Shown piece by piece: positions 25,937 to 36,200 of a DNA stretch of 64,000 bases. Numbering within the stretch: the first letter of the stretch is position 1; every line of letters starts with the position of its first letter. The notes under the pieces were generated by a model that did no database searches, was not told the DNA's origin, and saw nothing but the letters and a program-made list of their open reading frames with translations. The stretch is taken from NCBI GenBank assembly GCA_013396525.1, contig VWYX01000882.1, positions 39,941 through 103,940 on the forward strand, in the 5' to 3' direction. The DNA comes from Chaetorhynchus papuensis. Its lineage: Eukaryota; Chordata; Aves; Passeriformes; Rhipiduridae. The translations under genes were made by a program, and so were the position numbers.

Positions 25937-26720
25937 AAAACAGCAGACTGGGTCTGAAATCTTGTTACTTCTAATTCTTTCCCCAAAATCTGTAGCCTGG
26001 TACTGATGCAGCTTATGTTAAAAGTTCATACACTGCCTAGAGAAACAGACATAATTGTTTCATTAATTTCAAGATCATAATTAAGTCATCTTCAGTGTTT
26101 TCAATCCTTTTCTCACAATGTCTCTATGAATAAAACATCTCCCAATGGTATATTGTCTATTTTTTAAACATCCTTCTGGATTCCTGTCTAAACTCATTCT
26201 AAATGAAGATACCATCTTGAACAGTACAGTAGGTCAATTTGCTTTTTACAAATTAGGATTTCTGCTATTAATTGGACAGTTTCTAAAGGATGGCAAATCA
26301 AGGATTCATAATTGTGTCTTAAAAGACTTGTACAAATACATGAATGAATTTTTCATGCATTCTTGATTTTTTAAAATGTGTTCGTTTCTCAGTGGAGAGA
26401 GAATAATAGGCAAGATACTAAAAAAGGCCTTAATTTGTGGGCAGAGGAGTGAGAAAAAGCTTAGAAAGGTATTACAGCAGTCAGAGGGGAATCTTCAGGT
26501 GAGAGGGAGAAAGCCTGGGTGCAGTGAAGTAATTCATAGAGGGGGGATTTCCTCAGAAATGGGTTCTGAATGGAGAGAAATTTAAGAGCCAAAAAGGGAA
26601 CCGCAGAGAGAGCAGTGGCTGGGGCAGGTGGAGGTGCAGGAGGGAGAGAAGGGAGGAGAGGAAGCAAAAAGCATTTTGAAAGTCAGTCGGAGGAACTACA
26701 TTTGGTGCTAATCAACTGCA
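25937..26720. other. Unique DNA ending in a purine-rich tract
   Basis: The first part is AT-rich. From about 26560 to 26670 the plus strand becomes strongly purine-rich (G and A), including a mirror-like GGAGGGAGAGAAGGGAGG block. No exon or repeat family was recognised. Confidence 0.6.
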
Positions 26721-27095
26721 GCTGCGTTCAGCAAAGGAACTGGCCCCGGATTGAAGAGCCCTTGGTGGGGATTAAGGTCAAGCAGTTTAACACTCGTGGG
26801 TGTCACGCCGAGACTCTGAGCTGAGTGTCCTTAATCAGCGGCACAGGGAGAGCAGCACTTACCCCGGGAGTGCTGCTGCAGCCACGAGGGTGGTCCGGGG
26901 GCTGCGTAATTTGACAGCAGGAAATTCCTGTGAGAAGAGACATTTGGTTGGGAAAAAAATAGGAGAGCTGGAAAATCTTCTGCTGAGAAGTACAGCTTGA
27001 TGTTGTGCTGCGTTGGGAGGCCGTGGAAGGAATGCCTGTGCTCTCTGAAATCTTCCTCGTGTGTGTAACTCTTCCTCCTTGGCTACCTGCGTGTG
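26721..27095. other. CpG-enriched block, possible regulatory element
   Basis: Ten CpG dinucleotides fall between 26725 and 26905 and four more between 27011 and 27091, against a background of roughly one per 100-200 bp nearby. The first part is also GC-rich and contains a CCCGGG site. It is too small and interrupted for a classical CpG island. Open frames on both strands across it (26570-27114) are not recognisable proteins. A promoter, an enhancer, a conserved element or a decayed GC-rich exon are all possible. Confidence 0.35.
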
Positions 27096-28486
27096 AAACC
27101 CACCAATTTATCACCAGAAGCTAAGGCACTTGCTGTCCACCTATTTCTAGCAGTTGGTTTTGTGTTTATGTTGTTGAGGGGTTTTTTTTATCCGTGAAAA
27201 TTTAATTCTAGTAGACAGCTTGCTTTTCCATTCTAGAAGTCAGATTTGTATTTACAATTGCCTGAAAAAGCTTCAAATTCATGGTAGCAGTGTGGACAAT
27301 CTCAACACTTTATTTTTAATTCAGAAGAAGACAACTAATCAATAATACATGTTTCCTCTGTTTGTTATTGGTAGGCTGAAAAAACCAGAAGTCTGCTTTT
27401 GCATGTAAAGTACAGCATCATCATTAAATAAAGAGCAGTTTACTCCTTTGCCTTTCTGCTTTGTAACACACATCAGTATCAAAAACAGATGGAAGGTTTT
27501 TTTTTTCTTTTAGATAAAATACTTTTGCTTTATTATTAATAGTGATTCAGAGTTAAGCTATGGAATCTTTTACACACTTTGAGTCAAGATCCCGTTGAAA
27601 GTGTCACTTTCTGTTGTGATGATTTTTGTTTCATTTCTGTTTTGTAAGGACACTAGCTGGGAAAAAAAAAGCAAATAACTTTGTTTTCCTGGTTTTAATA
27701 GCAAGTGTCTTAGGAACTCTGAAACAGCTTTTAGCTGGGCTGCTAGAAGAGGATATAGATATTTTAAGAAGTGATCATGCAGGGTGGGCAGCCTGCTGCT
27801 GCACACAGCGTGTGCCTTTACTGCTCCACTGGACCTGGGACTCGCTTCACCCAGCAGCCAAACTTCACAGAGCCTGCTGGAATTAAATAATCTCTGAAAA
27901 CTTTGTCAAAATTAATTTACTGACTCCAAAACTGTACTGGGACATGAAGTACTGGCAGGCAGGCAGATGGAGAATGTCATTGCTTAATTGGCATTTCCTC
28001 TGGAAACAAAACTTAAAATAACAAGAGACTGTGGGTATTTATTGGATCAGACCAGACCTGTGTCTGGTACAGCGTGCTGTGGATGGCAAAGAGAAATGTA
28101 AGGATGGAATGGACTGCAGTGCTACTTTTCCATCATACTTTTTAATTTCAGTTACTTTAGGCTTCAGGACTTAGTTAGTTAGAGGTTTTGCATTTGAATT
28201 TAATAGCCCTTAATGGAAAATATACAGAAGGAAAAAGGCAGTTGAGCCCATGTAAGCTTTTTAGCAGCTACACAACTGTGTGCTGAAGTATTTAACTAAA
28301 TATTTTATTTAAAGGTGTGTGAAGAATCAAATATTTCAGCTATTTTGAACAAGACTGCCTGCCTGTTTTGAATTTTATTTGAGGCTATTACTGCTTTGAC
28401 AAGTTGGAAGAGAAAGAAATTCCACATAATGACCATATTTTAGATGGAAGGAGGGATTGAGAGGCATAGCGTGTGCTGGATTAGTT
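27096..28486. other. Unique non-coding DNA
   Basis: AT-rich, with T-runs near 27180 and 27498. An 86-codon plus-strand frame (27626-27886) is unrecognised. No repeat family was seen. Confidence 0.6.
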
Positions 28487-28632
28487 AAATCATAGGATAT
28501 TCTGGGTTGGGAGAGACCCCCAGGGATCATCCAAGTGCAAGACTTGGCCCTGCACAGGACAGCCCCAAGAACCACATCGGGTGCCTGAGAGTCTTTTCCA
28601 AACACTCCCCGAGTTTGGTCAGGCAGTTGGTA
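28487..28632 (-). mobile_element. CR1 LINE 3' fragment
   Basis: The plus strand reads AATCATAGGATATTCTGGG, TTGGGAGAGACCC, GGATCATCCAAGTGCAAGAC, then TGGCCCTGCACAGGACAGCCCC and TCCAAACACTCCCCGAGT. This is the reverse complement of a CR1 3' region. It differs in subfamily from the copies at 35.9 and 60.4 kb. Confidence 0.85.
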
Positions 28633-29350
28633 AAGAGGGATTCTGGAGGATGGAAAAGCAAAATTCTTGAATGAAATTGAGGTGGAGGACGACTGGAAAC
28701 AAAAACCTGTTTGCAACAGGGAACAGAGTAAGTAGGACACAAATAATGCTGCTCACAGTGGAGAGAGGAATGGGGAATAACAATCTGGCAGGGAAGGAGG
28801 AGGAAAAGGGAGAGATTGTTGCTGAAGGAGGAAATGAAGGACTGGCTTAGGAGAACATTTCAGGGCTGTCTCACATGCTGTGGATGGCCTGATGGGAAGG
28901 CTGGAATCAGGGATGCACTTGTGGCCCAGAGACAACTGGACCTGAGCCTTGGACAGATGAAGGTCCTTTTGGTAACTCCTGTTGGCCCTTAACAGAAACC
29001 AGGAGCTTTTCTGTAAGCAGACTCTTCCTTCAGCTCATGCTTACTGAGATGAGTGAGAGGGAGAACGTGGCTGCTGGTGCTGTGTGTTAGCTTAATTTCC
29101 TTGTGATTTCCCCCTCAGCTCTGCAGGGGCTGGATGCTGCACTCTGAAACCACCTTTTTGTGCATATTTAGGTGACCTTTTAGCAGTGCCCTTTTCTTGC
29201 ACGGTTTACTGCAGACATGAAGTTGCAAATGCTGGGAGGCTTTTAATAAATGGAGATTTTGTAGCATATTCTTACTGTGGATGATGATTTATGTTAAAAA
29301 AAAAAAACCCAACTTGTGATATTGGGGGTTCTTTTTCTCTTTATTTCAAG
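28633..29350. other. Unique DNA with a pyrimidine tract at its end
   Basis: Purine-rich on the plus strand around 28680-28860. A12 lies at 29296-29307, followed by a pyrimidine-rich stretch that ends in ATTTCAAG at 29350 and resembles a splice acceptor. Confidence 0.55.
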
Positions 29351-29602
29351 TTTGTGCTTTAGCTTGGATGGCCTCAACACATGTCCCTGTAGGAGACATG
29401 GTTTGAACCTGGCTGTAAATCTGGGAGTGCTGGTGCTGGCAAAGGGAGGTGTTTTCCTCTCAGATGCTCTCTGTGTAAATGTGCTGCATTCTGCAGAGGT
29501 CCAGGGAGTGCACTTTTTAACTGATGTTTTACAAAGTCAAAGAGAGAATCCATACCAAAGAAGAAAATTAAAAAGTGTGCTGCTCAAAAGCCATACCCTG
29601 AG
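29351..29602 (+). other. Exon-like open segment, 252 nt, unproven
   Basis: The segment starts after TCTTTTTCTCTTTATTTCAAG, which fits a splice acceptor, and ends before GTACTT with CTGAG to the left, a moderate donor. It is open throughout in one frame, is exactly 84 codons long, and enters and leaves in the same phase. The translation has a Cys-rich start (NTCPC) and a Leu/Val-rich middle, but I do not recognise it. Matches of this quality arise by chance in 64 kb, so confidence is low. Confidence 0.15.
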
Positions 29603-30095
29603 GTACTTGATTTTATGTCTGTACAAGCATTAAAAGGAAACAGCAAGCCAGAAATCACCTGCTTGTATTTGTGTGCTAAAAGAAATTTAAATTCACATCT
29701 GAAATGCAACAGTGGTCAACACGGGGGAAAGAAAAAATATTTTTAGCCGTCTGATTTTTACTGAGTATCCCTCAGGGAAGGAGACAGGCGGGAAAATAAA
29801 CATCCCAACCTTCTGAATTGTCACAGGACAAGTCCCCTTGTTGGGATCCTGGTCATTTACTCCATTAAATGGTGAAAGCAGCACACTCTTTTTGCTGTGT
29901 TGGGCAGGAACTTTGGGAATTCTGGAGTGACTGTGACCCTTCCTGTGGTGCTCTTGTGTGGGGTGGGTTTGGGGGAGTCATGGGGCAATGCTCTGCTGGA
30001 ACGTCTCCTGTTTGATGAGTAGAAGCTTGAAAGTTTTGATTCTTCTCTACCTCCATTACTACCAGGAAGAATCTATTCATGTTATTTATTAATTG
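29603..30095. other. Unique non-coding DNA
   Basis: No repeat family or exon was recognised in this stretch. Confidence 0.6.
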
Positions 30096-30117
30096 AAAAA
30101 AAAAAAAAAAAAAAAAA
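30096..30117. repeat. A22 homopolymer
   Basis: Twenty-two consecutive A. No upstream retroposon body or flanking duplication is recognisable. Confidence 0.95.
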
Positions 30118-32559
30118 TCTAGTGCTTGCAATTTTTAGAAATAGTCTTTTTCATTTTCATTACAAGTTTCATTTAGGAGACAAGCACTGTGAAGGCTTCA
30201 GATTTTAATTAAATCATGTCCGTTTTCACCAATTTGTCTTAAGTACAAGGGAAATATGAACTGAGATTAGTGTTGCATGAAGAGAGAAATCCATCTCGAG
30301 GTGCTGAGCTTTCTAGGAGTTAAATTTTTCCTAACATAAATCTGGCTATTCTTGCTAGAGCTAATTATTCACTTGTCCATGGTGCTCAGATGCTATGAAA
30401 TGGACATGATAGACTGCAGTTACTTAATGTGGATGGGGACAGCCAAAAAATGTACATTTAAAAATTCTCAGGCCACTTATAACTTATTGTAATACTTGCC
30501 AAGGCGTGAGAGATGCTTTCAAAGTTCCGAAAAAAAGGGCAGCTCAGTACTCCAAGGAGTGCACAACAAGCTGTCCATGTGAAGGGCAGGGACATTTAAC
30601 TGGAAATGCTGGAGGCTCCCTGGGATGTGAGAGAAGCGAGGTCCCCCAGAGCTGAGGGGGTGCCAGGGGGCTTTGTGCCCTGGCCTTGGGCAGGAACGAG
30701 GTCACCTCCAAGCTCTGCACATGGATTTTCCTACAAACCTTTGCAGGGGAACGTCCCAGGCGTATCTGATTCGGGTGGCAGAGTCCAGTCCTGTGCTCAG
30801 GGATGGTTGGGAGCTCTCAGTGCTCCTTGAAGGCTTTTCATAGCTCAGGGTCTGGACCACGGTCGCTTCTGTTGTTGTGTCAGGTTTTCTCCTCTGAAGA
30901 ATCAGTGAACTCTTCTCACTGGACCTGGTCCTTGTTCTGCTCTGCCCTGTTTAGAGAAATGTGGGGAACGCTGTGCAAAGCTCCTTTCTTTGTGTAGTAG
31001 TGAGTTTCCACTGGAATTCTTCTGATTGCTTCTGATGGCATGGGTTACACCAGTAGCCCAGAGATCAAAGAAAAGTATTTACAGAAATAAAAACCTTTTC
31101 CTTGAAGAAAAACTTTTCTTTTGATGAATGTTGGTTTTTTTTTTTTTTATGACATGCAGATGATGACTAATCAAAATAAGGAAAAAAATCAAGGCTCCTA
31201 TATAAGCACTGTTAAATGTCCTTGATAAAATTAACAGTCCTTGATATTAGTCAGGGTTTGAAAACAGCCTTGCAAAAAGGGGCAGACAGGTTATGGCAAA
31301 GTCTCCTAAGTTGGGCAAAGTCTTTTCCTAGGAAATGCATATAAAAGTGAATCCTGGAAATGCTGATGTGAGTCTGCTGTGGAGCTGGGAACCGGTGGTT
31401 GTGCTGCTCTTCAGATAAAATTTTTATGCTGAAGATTGCAGCCTTTAATTGCTGCTGTTCAGAACAGCAGATTTTGCAGTGGGTAGTGCTAGGAAATGGT
31501 GGATCATAATAGACAAGTTTTCATTATCACAAATCTCTTCAAGGTAAATGCTGCAGTATTAGTCTTAATATTGCCATACTTAACCAAATGACTGCATTAA
31601 TCTGATTTCCTGGCTGGCAGTGTGATAAAAAACTGTAAAAGGGATATATATCCAAATGAGTTAGATACTACTTAACAACTTCAGTCTAAACTTTTCCACA
31701 GGTACCTATGGTAGTTGAGATATTTGCTCTAAGCCTGGTGGAAAACCAGATGCAAGTGACTGAGAGGTGCAAACACCAGGGAAGGACAGTGATTGTTTGC
31801 AGTAACATGAAATGTAAACCCTGAAAGCAGCAAGGAAAAAAAAGCTGAAAAAAAAGATGACTTAATGTTGTATTTTAGGATCAAAAATATCTTAAGAGTG
31901 AATTTCAGCAAATAATGAAACTGATTCCAAAAGGGAAATGATGAAAGCCTCATCTCATTTTAGCTGAGCTAAACAGGCCAATGCACTCTAATAAGAATTC
32001 CTGCATCCTCTTTTGACAGACAGGTTAGTGACATGTCTTTGATGTTTTACATTTTTCCGATTCCAGAAATACATTCATGAAGTGGAATCTGTTTCCATTA
32101 GAAACAGGAAATTTGGTGGGGGGGCTTACTAGCACACATCAGGTGCTGGTAGAAGAGAATATCCAAGAGGGCAACTTTAAATCTGTGGTGTTGTAAATGC
32201 TACATATGCCTAGGTGAGCTCATTAAATTATTACAGCATTTCATCACTTTTCATCCTTTCTGAATGTTGATTTTTTCATGTGTTAACTCCTTACTTTTCT
32301 TCCCCCTGCTGCAATACCAACATGCTTATTTAACGAAGGGAGAGACCCGCTGTTGTTAGCAGTGAACAAGTCTGGCAGTGAGTTCTAAGATGCTGAACAC
32401 CCTCAGGACCTTTAAAAAGAAATGTTGTACAAAAATTTCCTCTTTTACAATAGCTGGGAGCTGTGGGGCTGAGGTAAATCTGTTCATACACCTGTAGACA
32501 TCCTTGGTCATGGACATTCACAGGGCCTTGTGTTTTCAGCTGACGGAGATTCTTTAGGG
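30118..32559. other. Unique non-coding DNA
   Basis: Mostly AT-rich, with a more GC-rich patch at 30600-30970 and a T-run near 31135-31148. No exon or repeat family was recognised. Confidence 0.6.
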
Positions 32560-32620
32560 AATTTCTTTACAAAATTTCTTTACAAAATTTCTTTACAAAA
32601 TTTCTTTACAAAATTTCTTT
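32560..32620. repeat. 13-bp tandem array, 4.7 copies
   Basis: The unit AAATTTCTTTACA repeats without change at 13-bp spacing. Perfect identity between copies points to a recent expansion. Confidence 0.97.
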
Positions 32621-34663
32621 GGAGAAGTTTATGAGCTCAGCATGGCTCTGGAACCACTGAATTAAAAGATGCTGCTTCTGCCAAGAGTTCATGCCCGAGT
32701 ACCCGTTTATTTCTCTGTGGCTGAGTCAGTAAGCGATGGCGAGTGTGGGTTTGGTGTGGGACTGAAGGAAGGCGGTTTCAGTCGGTCACATTAAGCCCTG
32801 GGAGTGGTTTGGGAATGGTTTAGGAGCGCTCCCTGGATGTCCCCCAGTGCCTGTTTCAGCCAGTGCCATTCCCAGTCCCTGGCTCTGGTGTTCCCTGAGA
32901 ATATCCTCACTGTGTGTGCACACAGGGGAAATCAGGAGCTCAGCTGGTGAAACCAGGAGGCAGCAGAGGAGGCAGTGATGGCAAACCTGTAGCTGTTATT
33001 TGGAGACCAGTAGGTGCTATCATCACACTTGAGTGAGATTGACAGTAAGGTATCTTAGTCTACGTAATCTAAAGGGTAATTATCTTGCTTATTATCTCTG
33101 CAGTAATTTTCTTTTTCCTTAAGAAGACTGGAATTGTGTTTGTCAGGGCTCAGAAATGTTGGCGTTGTGCTTCAATCACAAAGGTGTGAGAGTTTATCTT
33201 GCCATGGCTGAGGTACCCTGATACAACATTGCTGTTCCTGTGTAAATTATTTGAATTTGAAGCTCTCTACTCTTATTTGACCTCGTATTTGCAAAAAAAG
33301 AGTTTTATAAAGGCAAAGATCCAAACAACTTCTCTATTCCTAAACAGACCAAAGGACCAAAGTCATGTTAGGGCTGCTAAAGGTCTGATCCTGTAGGTTG
33401 CAGTATTTAAATCAAGAATTTTCCACACTGCAAGGCTTTTTCTTTTCTTTCTAGCATGGATTGGTTGCAGTAGGCAAAGTCGATGCATAAATTACGATCA
33501 AAAACTGATATGTGAAATCCAGCTTCTGTTTGTGCTGGATGTACAAAGTGCTGAATTCTTTTTAATGAAAAAATTTATCAGTGTCCCTGGAATATAAGAC
33601 AGGTCATCTTGAATTTTGGTGGTTACTATTTTCCTTATGGGAATTTCACCTGCACAGGAGAAACAAAGAAATCCTTAAGGCTTTGGGGAAGAGTAATTTT
33701 AATTGCCAAATACACCATTAAAAAAGGCATCATATTGTTTCTTCCCTTAGAGTAGATGAAGAATATTTTAGTTAAATTATTAATACAAAATATTTTTGTT
33801 TGTGTTTTACAAAGAAATAGTATCAGGATTTGCATCTTTGTTCTTTCCTTTTTAGCATGCTCAAAGTCAAGAGAAATTTGGAGAAATGATCAAATTAAGC
33901 CTTGAATTTTATTTTATTCTTTTCTCCAGCTTTGTTGTTTGAAAATAATTTAGGTTATAAAATCAGTTAACCTGAAAATAAAATTTATTAAATACTATTT
34001 TTTTCATTTTGGACTGTATAATTTCTAAGGAACTTCAGTTCTGCAACTTTTGCTTATGTGCTGTCATATGTTTTTTCATGCATTCAGTGGTTGGTAGCTG
34101 CTTTAGTGATTATATTGCTATTAGCAACAGACCTTTTTAAAGTAGTGCAAAATCAAATATTTAAGCTGTTGTCAATCTGTAAAGGGAGGGTTTTAAGCAA
34201 GGATCCCTTTGAAATGCAAGCTTGTAACTTCCCAGTCCTTTGTGCATCAGAAGACTCTGGCATGTCTTGAATCCTCTAAAATAAATGGAGGTAGCCACTT
34301 ACAATTCCAAATAATCTTATTGCAGTAGCCAATCTACTGCCCAGAGACCATGAGAATGCTAAATAAAATGGGGTGGGTAAATAAAACGTGGCACTGCTCA
34401 TTCCCAGGCCTTGAGTGCCATGGAACAGCTCAGTCGAGTAAAGTTGTGTGCTCCACAACAGAGTCCTCTGGTCCTGTTTCCAGCTGGACACAGAGAGAGG
34501 CAGGAAATCAGTGTAACCCTGACGGGAGCTGTTACTGCTTCTACAAAATGGGTCTGTTGGAGGTAAGAACAGATTCCTCAGTTTTTGTGAGTTCAGTGCT
34601 CAGTTCTTCATCCCCACCTCTAACTCAAAACTCTTAGAGATTTCAGTTATTCCTTGTGTGCTG
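32621..34663. other. Unique non-coding DNA up to the first gap
   Basis: AT-rich sequence with only short open frames and no recognised repeat family. Confidence 0.6.
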
Positions 34664-35093
34664 NNNNNNNNNNNNNNNNNNNNNNNNNNNNNNNNNNNNN
34701 NNNNNNNNNNNNNNNNNNNNNNNNNNNNNNNNNNNNNNNNNNNNNNNNNNNNNNNNNNNNNNNNNNNNNNNNNNNNNNNNNNNNNNNNNNNNNNNNNNNN
34801 NNNNNNNNNNNNNNNNNNNNNNNNNNNNNNNNNNNNNNNNNNNNNNNNNNNNNNNNNNNNNNNNNNNNNNNNNNNNNNNNNNNNNNNNNNNNNNNNNNNN
34901 NNNNNNNNNNNNNNNNNNNNNNNNNNNNNNNNNNNNNNNNNNNNNNNNNNNNNNNNNNNNNNNNNNNNNNNNNNNNNNNNNNNNNNNNNNNNNNNNNNNN
35001 NNNNNNNNNNNNNNNNNNNNNNNNNNNNNNNNNNNNNNNNNNNNNNNNNNNNNNNNNNNNNNNNNNNNNNNNNNNNNNNNNNNNNNNNNNNNN
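34664..35093. other. Assembly gap, 430 N
   Basis: An undetermined run of N. The flanks are ordinary unique sequence on both sides, so nothing indicates what the gap holds. Open frames that appear to span it are artefacts. Confidence 0.99.
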
Positions 35094-35857
35094 AAAAGAC
35101 AAAAATCATCCATGGTATCACCATGCTACCCCACTGAAGAGGTGCAATGTAGAAAAATTCAGAACAAACAGAGCCCATGAGCCGAGGAGGCATGGGTGAT
35201 GCTCACCTGCATTTCCTGACACGAGGGAACAGCAGAGGTTGGGCAGCAGAGTTCTCTGCCTTGGAGCCCTTTGGGGCTGGGGTGCCAGCCAGGAAACTGG
35301 GCTCTGCAGCTGGGTGGGGAGGGAGACTAAGGGGAACATCGTCACCAGCTCCCAGTGGCTGCCCTGCTTGGGGTTTTTGGTTTGTTTTTGTTTTTAGTCT
35401 TGTTTCGGAGGGATAAACAGAGAACTTCACCACTTTAGGACTCGCAGGAGTGTTACAGAGATCTGCAAAAAGCATTTGGATTTCCTTCCCCTGAACTGAC
35501 TGTAGAAAGCTGCTCTGAGCTCCCACAGGGCCTGTGCAATGTATTATGAATTGCTTGGCTAAGAGAAGGGTACTCTGCTCGTGTGCTGCTGCTGCCTGAG
35601 GCCCCTCTATTAAAACATCGTGCTCACTCTATCATATTGCCATCCTTAATTTTTATTAATAAATAAGCATAGCTGTGCTGTTATTTGCATGCTTTGGGCT
35701 AGACTCTTCTCCCTTTACCTTTAGAATAATGGAGGGGCAAGTGAAAATGTGTGTATTGTGTGAAGAGTGAAGAAAAGGAGGAATACAGAGGTGCTAAATA
35801 TTCATAATAAATCGTGTAGGAAGGTAAATTTAAGGCATCACTAATTTCAACATCTGA
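35094..35857. other. Unique non-coding DNA
   Basis: Moderately GC-rich at 35180-35370, AT-rich afterwards. No exon was recognised. Confidence 0.6.
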
Positions 35858-36200
35858 AATTGCATTTTGGGTTGGAGGGGATCATCTAGCTCCAGATCCT
35901 CTTCTATGGGCAGGGACACCTCCCACTATCCCAGGTCATTCCCAGCCCTGTCCAGCCTGGCCTTGGACACTTCCAGGGATCCAGGGGCAGCCACAGCCTG
36001 GCCTTGTACACTTCCAGGGATCCAGGGGCAGCCACAGCTTCTCTGGGCACCCTGTGCCAGGGCCTCAGCATCCTCACAGGGGAGAATTTCTTTTTAATAT
36101 CTAATCCAGTGCTGTTCTCTGGAAGTTTGCAGCCATTCCCCCGTGTCCTGCCCCTACATGTTCTTGTAAATCCTTCTGTAAACAGTCTTTCTCCAGAGAC
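35858..36200 (-). mobile_element. CR1 LINE 3' fragment, about 340 bp
   Basis: The plus strand carries GGGTTGGAGGGGATCATCTAG, GGGCAGGGACACCTCCCACTA, TTCTCTGGGCACCCTGTGCCAG, GAGAATTTCTTTTTAATATC and CCATTCCCCCGTGTCCTG. These appear in the order of the reverse-complemented CR1 3' untranslated and terminal coding region. It shares the GGATCCCTGG signature (read on the sense strand) with the copy at 60345-60576, which suggests the same subfamily. An internal 41-bp tandem duplication is annotated separately. The antisense frame at 35904-36296 is a by-product. Confidence 0.93.
35953..36034. repeat. 41-bp tandem duplication inside the CR1
   Basis: The segments 35953-35993 and 35994-36034 are nearly identical; both begin CAGCCTGGCCTTG and end in GGGGCAGCCA. 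The related CR1 at 60.4 kb has only one copy of this part, so the duplication arose in this copy or its immediate source. Confidence 0.93.

Noticed and set aside
34600..35199. 150-197-codon frames across the first gap
   Set aside because: They consist of N; the frames are artefacts. The same holds for 48259-48672.
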